Of a stretch of DNA of 15,186 bases, positions 12,968 through 15,186 are shown one piece after another. The notes under the pieces are model-generated. The model made no database searches and was not told the DNA's origin. It saw only the letters and a list, made by a program, of their open reading frames with translations. Position 1 is the stretch's first letter. Each line of letters opens with the position of its first letter. The stretch comes from Dehalococcoidales bacterium (GTDB taxonomy: Bacteria > Chloroflexota > Dehalococcoidia > Dehalococcoidales > Fen-1064), in NCBI GenBank assembly GCA_028712845.1, contig JAQTPO010000031.1, positions 1-15,186 on the forward strand, read 5' to 3'. Position numbers and translations under genes: made by a program.

Positions 12968-14191
12968 ATGAAGCACGACGGTAGAGAAAAAGAAATCAAA
13001 GCCAGAAAAGAACTCTTCTGGGGTATTTTCGGTATCGTTCTTACAATTAGTCTGATTATTTTGGGTATATCTTTTAATAATAGACTTAATTTTGACTTTA
13101 TTCAGAAATTCGGACTGGCCGGTCTTTTTATTTTTGCTTTCATTGCCAGCGGCCCTTCCAGTATTACTCCGGTTGCTATGCCCTATTGGATTGGCACGAT
13201 GTGGTTGCCGAGTTTACTGGCACCTATTTACGGTATCTGGGCGGCGGTTTGGGTGATGCTGGTCAGTGCCATTGCCACTACTCTCGGGCAATTTCTAACG
13301 TACATGATCGGTTATAGCGGTAGCGGTATTTCAAAAAAATTAAGTCAGCGCATCAGCCCTCAGGTGTATGATGAAGCCAGGGGGTGGATTAAGGAAACCG
13401 GTTCAAAGGCAATCTTCTGGATGACGCTAATCCCCAATCCCATCAATCTTCCGATGACAGTAGCTGTCGCTCTTTTAAGGTATCCACCTTACAAGTTTCT
13501 GTTGTTTTCTTTCACAGGTTTATTGATAAGGAATGCTATTCTGGCTTTTTCGGGGTATTATTTTATGGACATTTTAAGTAGTTGGATTGAAGCATACCAA
13601 TCAGGCGGGTTTACTGCATCGCCGTTTTTCATTGTGGCGCTGGTGCTGGCAGGAGTGCTTTTAGCTATCTGTATATGGCAATTAATCATCTGGATGCTGG
13701 AAGTACGCGATAAAAATCGCAAATACCGAGCTGCCATCGAGTGCGCGAAGAAAAACGGAAAGCCGTTGCTGGTGGTCGGAGGTCCGTGGGGAGTCAAATC
13801 TTACCGCAGAATGTTTAATAAACCGGCGCATGGTAACGGTGATGTCTGCCTGGATATTGACCGTAGAGCGGTGGAAGGACACCCCTGTGCAGTAGTCGCC
13901 AGTTGTACGAGTATTCCGTTCAGCGATAAAATGTTTGGTGCTGTATTTAGCAGCCACGTCCTGGAACATATGCCCACCACGCAGGCGGCAAAACAGGCGC
14001 TGGAGGAAATGTGCCGTGTTGCCGGCACGATTTTCATTGCTTACCCATCCCGACAGTCTATTGCCGCCTGGATAATACGTGACCATCATATCTGGATATG
14101 GCAAAAAGGACAGAAGACCCATCTCAAACAACGGAAGGATAGGGTTCACAGGGAGCACCTTGTTATTGAAACAGCAAATAGAGACGGATAA
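12968..14191 (+). CDS. VTT/DedA-like membrane domain fused to a SAM-dependent methyltransferase-like domain
   Basis: The 407-residue protein has an N-terminal membrane part with hydrophobic segments near 17-34, 48-62, 75-110 (two), 145-170, 176-197 and 219-243. It includes the GxxxxxxP...NPxNxP pattern of SNARE-associated/VTT (DedA-like) proteins around 145-165. A soluble C-terminal domain from about 262 resembles class I methyltransferases, with LLVVGG at 267-272, the acidic strand end CLDID at 294-298, and the SIPFSDKMFGAVFSSHVLEH signature at 315-334. The usual glycine-rich SAM loop is altered to VVGGPWG, so catalysis is uncertain. VTT proteins move or scramble lipids, so a lipid-modifying role at the membrane is a reasonable guess. 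I chose the ATG at 12968 (AGGA 7 bases upstream); a GTG lies three bases earlier. It overlaps the next gene. Confidence 0.7.
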   Translation: MKHDGREKEIKARKELFWGIFGIVLTISLIILGISFNNRLNFDFIQKFGLAGLFIFAFIASGPSSITPVAMPYWIGTMWLPSLLAPIYGIWAAVWVMLVSAIATTLGQFLTYMIGYSGSGISKKLSQRISPQVYDEARGWIKETGSKAIFWMTLIPNPINLPMTVAVALLRYPPYKFLLFSFTGLLIRNAILAFSGYYFMDILSSWIEAYQSGGFTASPFFIVALVLAGVLLAICIWQLIIWMLEVRDKNRKYRAAIECAKKNGKPLLVVGGPWGVKSYRRMFNKPAHGNGDVCLDIDRRAVEGHPCAVVASCTSIPFSDKMFGAVFSSHVLEHMPTTQAAKQALEEMCRVAGTIFIAYPSRQSIAAWIIRDHHIWIWQKGQKTHLKQRKDRVHREHLVIETANRDG

Positions 14192-14993
14192 TTCTATCAA
14201 AGATTCTTCTGCAGAAAGCGGACAATCTGTTAGAGAGGCGGCGCACCACCTCGCAGTAAAATTATTCCCACACGGTCGGAAAAAACGCGGGCTATTTACC
14301 AACGCCTTGATTGAGATGTATGATTCCGCTCGTGGCAAGGATGTTCTGGTAGTGCACAGTCCGGGTGGCTGGGGAAATGCCCGTTGGGACGATTTGTCAG
14401 ATTGGGAGAAGAGTATTGTGACTGGAGTCACAGTCACCGTGGAGAAACTCGGGTATGATTGTGTAATGAAGCAATATTTCCGCAGTGTCGATGCTTTGTG
14501 GGGAGGGAAAAGCGTTTATAAAGAGGCACAGTTTTTCCTTTTTGGAATTTCTTTCCGCGCAAAAGTGTTGGCGGAAGAATTGAAGTTTATTGTAAACAAT
14601 TTGCCGAAAATAAAACTGGTGCTGGTTGGTGCCAGTCAGGGTGCGGCTTTTAATAATATGGTGATGATAAAACTGGGTGGCATAGAACGGATTTACAGCG
14701 TTGAATTAGGTACTTTTTTCGCGCACATGCGGCGGCGTCAGCTTACAGAGCGTAACCTGGCGATTGACAGTAACGGCATGATGCGTGACCCGATGTGTCA
14801 TCGTGATTTATGGGCGGGGACACGGGCTTATATCGGTGCATTTTATCGCTGGTTCAAATGCAAAGCACAGGATAAACCGGTGAAATTTACGAATTGCATT
14901 AACACACCGGGACATGAGTATAAATGGGAATACCCGGAAGTGCAGGGACGCATCACGGAATTTCTGACTGCCAATATTGGAGAGAAGCATTAA
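14160..14993 (+). CDS. Alpha/beta-hydrolase-like protein of unknown function
   Basis: The protein has a first hydrophobic strand VLVVHSPGGWGN, then LVLVGASQGAAFNN. The GxSxG nucleophile elbow GASQG and the HSPGG loop together suggest an alpha/beta hydrolase such as a lipase or esterase. An H in NTPGHEY near the C-terminus could complete a triad. No signal peptide or membrane segment is seen, so it is probably cytoplasmic. The start is uncertain. A GGGAG at 14151-14155 favours a TTG at 14160 or 14166, giving about 275 residues. A GTG at 14079 would extend 27 residues inside the preceding gene, but those residues look like out-of-frame noise. The overlap with the membrane methyltransferase gene implies translational coupling, so both may act on the same lipid-like substrate. 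That is inference, and no specific family is recognised. Confidence 0.6.
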   Translation: MLLKQQIETDNSIKDSSAESGQSVREAAHHLAVKLFPHGRKKRGLFTNALIEMYDSARGKDVLVVHSPGGWGNARWDDLSDWEKSIVTGVTVTVEKLGYDCVMKQYFRSVDALWGGKSVYKEAQFFLFGISFRAKVLAEELKFIVNNLPKIKLVLVGASQGAAFNNMVMIKLGGIERIYSVELGTFFAHMRRRQLTERNLAIDSNGMMRDPMCHRDLWAGTRAYIGAFYRWFKCKAQDKPVKFTNCINTPGHEYKWEYPEVQGRITEFLTANIGEKH

Positions 14994-15008
14994 TCGGGGA
15001 GGTGTGAT

Positions 15009-15186
15009 ATGAGGCAGGAAAGATTCACTGAAATGGCGCAGGAGGCGATTGCGCTCTCACAGCAACTGGTTCAGCAATACAATCATAATCAATGGGATGT
15101 TGAACACATACTTTTAGCTTTGCTGATGCAGGAGAAGGGGCTTGTAGGAGAGATTCTCCGGGACTTAAAAATCGACATCGAGGCGA
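15009..15186 (+). CDS. clpB: ATP-dependent disaggregase ClpB, N-terminal start (3' end outside window)
   Basis: The first 59 codons read MRQERFTEMAQEAIALSQQL, then NHNQWDVEHILLALLMQEKG. This is the Clp N-domain, in which the TxxAxxAL...A...NxxxxxEHLLLALL pattern repeats in two helical halves. The glutamine-rich LSQQLVQQY and the N-terminal ERFT favour ClpB over ClpC or ClpA. ClpB works with DnaK to pull proteins out of aggregates. A GGGGAGG lies 7 bases before the ATG. The ATPase modules lie beyond the window, so the ClpB/ClpC choice is not certain. Confidence 0.82.
   Translation, partial: MRQERFTEMAQEAIALSQQLVQQYNHNQWDVEHILLALLMQEKGLVGEILRDLKIDIEA

Noticed and set aside
14079..14159. GTG start extending the hydrolase-like gene into the membrane methyltransferase gene
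   Set aside because: The 27 extra residues look like an out-of-frame reading of the upstream gene and no binding site precedes the GTG.
13682..14437. Minus-strand 251-codon frame
   Set aside because: It lies antisense across the two coupled plus-strand genes, which have clear domains, and it has no recognisable protein features.

Overview
This window looks like a chromosomal segment of an anaerobic bacterium of the Chloroflexota, class Dehalococcoidia or a relative. The grounds are the gene content (a uvrC, rho, transaldolase, pyrG cluster, a long divergent class II aldolase, a ferredoxin:thioredoxin reductase catalytic chain with a glutaredoxin) and the sequence style. The assignment rests on recall of such genomes, not on a search. 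No rRNA and no certain tRNA gene is present.

Region 1-2640 is an eroded accessory island. It starts with the 3' end of a type ISP restriction-modification gene, followed by two small cassette genes. The second cassette is preceded by a degenerate copy of the restriction gene's last codons. Next come a tRNA-like sequence, the last 33 codons of a tyrosine recombinase, a 59-bp double-hairpin element, a lone ribbon-helix-helix antitoxin-type gene with an operator-like palindrome, and a 125-bp nested-palindrome element.

Region 2640-7905 is housekeeping on the minus strand, transcribed in the order pyrG, transaldolase remnant, rho, uvrC. The transaldolase is reduced to its C-terminal third and abuts the pyrG stop codon.

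Region 7906-9983 is accessory again and visibly AT-richer. It has a divergent promoter region, a proteasome-type Ntn hydrolase with an odd active site, a small overlapping gene, and an IS1595-family (ISXO2-like) transposase on the opposite strand. The transposase has a consensus promoter.

Region 9984-15186 is a plus-strand series: class II aldolase-like enzyme, glutaredoxin, ferredoxin:thioredoxin reductase, CoA pyrophosphatase-type Nudix hydrolase, a membrane-domain/methyltransferase fusion, an alpha/beta-hydrolase-like protein, and the start of clpB.

The most notable result is the reductase at 11698-12204. The frame is interrupted by one TGA exactly where the family has its last, redox-active cysteine (CxC, here CF-TGA). 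Beyond the TGA the frame stays open for 78 codons, which encode the conserved GLYV continuation and a rubredoxin-like CxxC...CxxC domain. A small hairpin with a GGUC apical loop lies at selenocysteine-insertion distance. The best reading is a selenoprotein: a ferredoxin:thioredoxin reductase catalytic chain with selenocysteine in its active-site pair, fused to rubredoxin and translationally coupled to a glutaredoxin.
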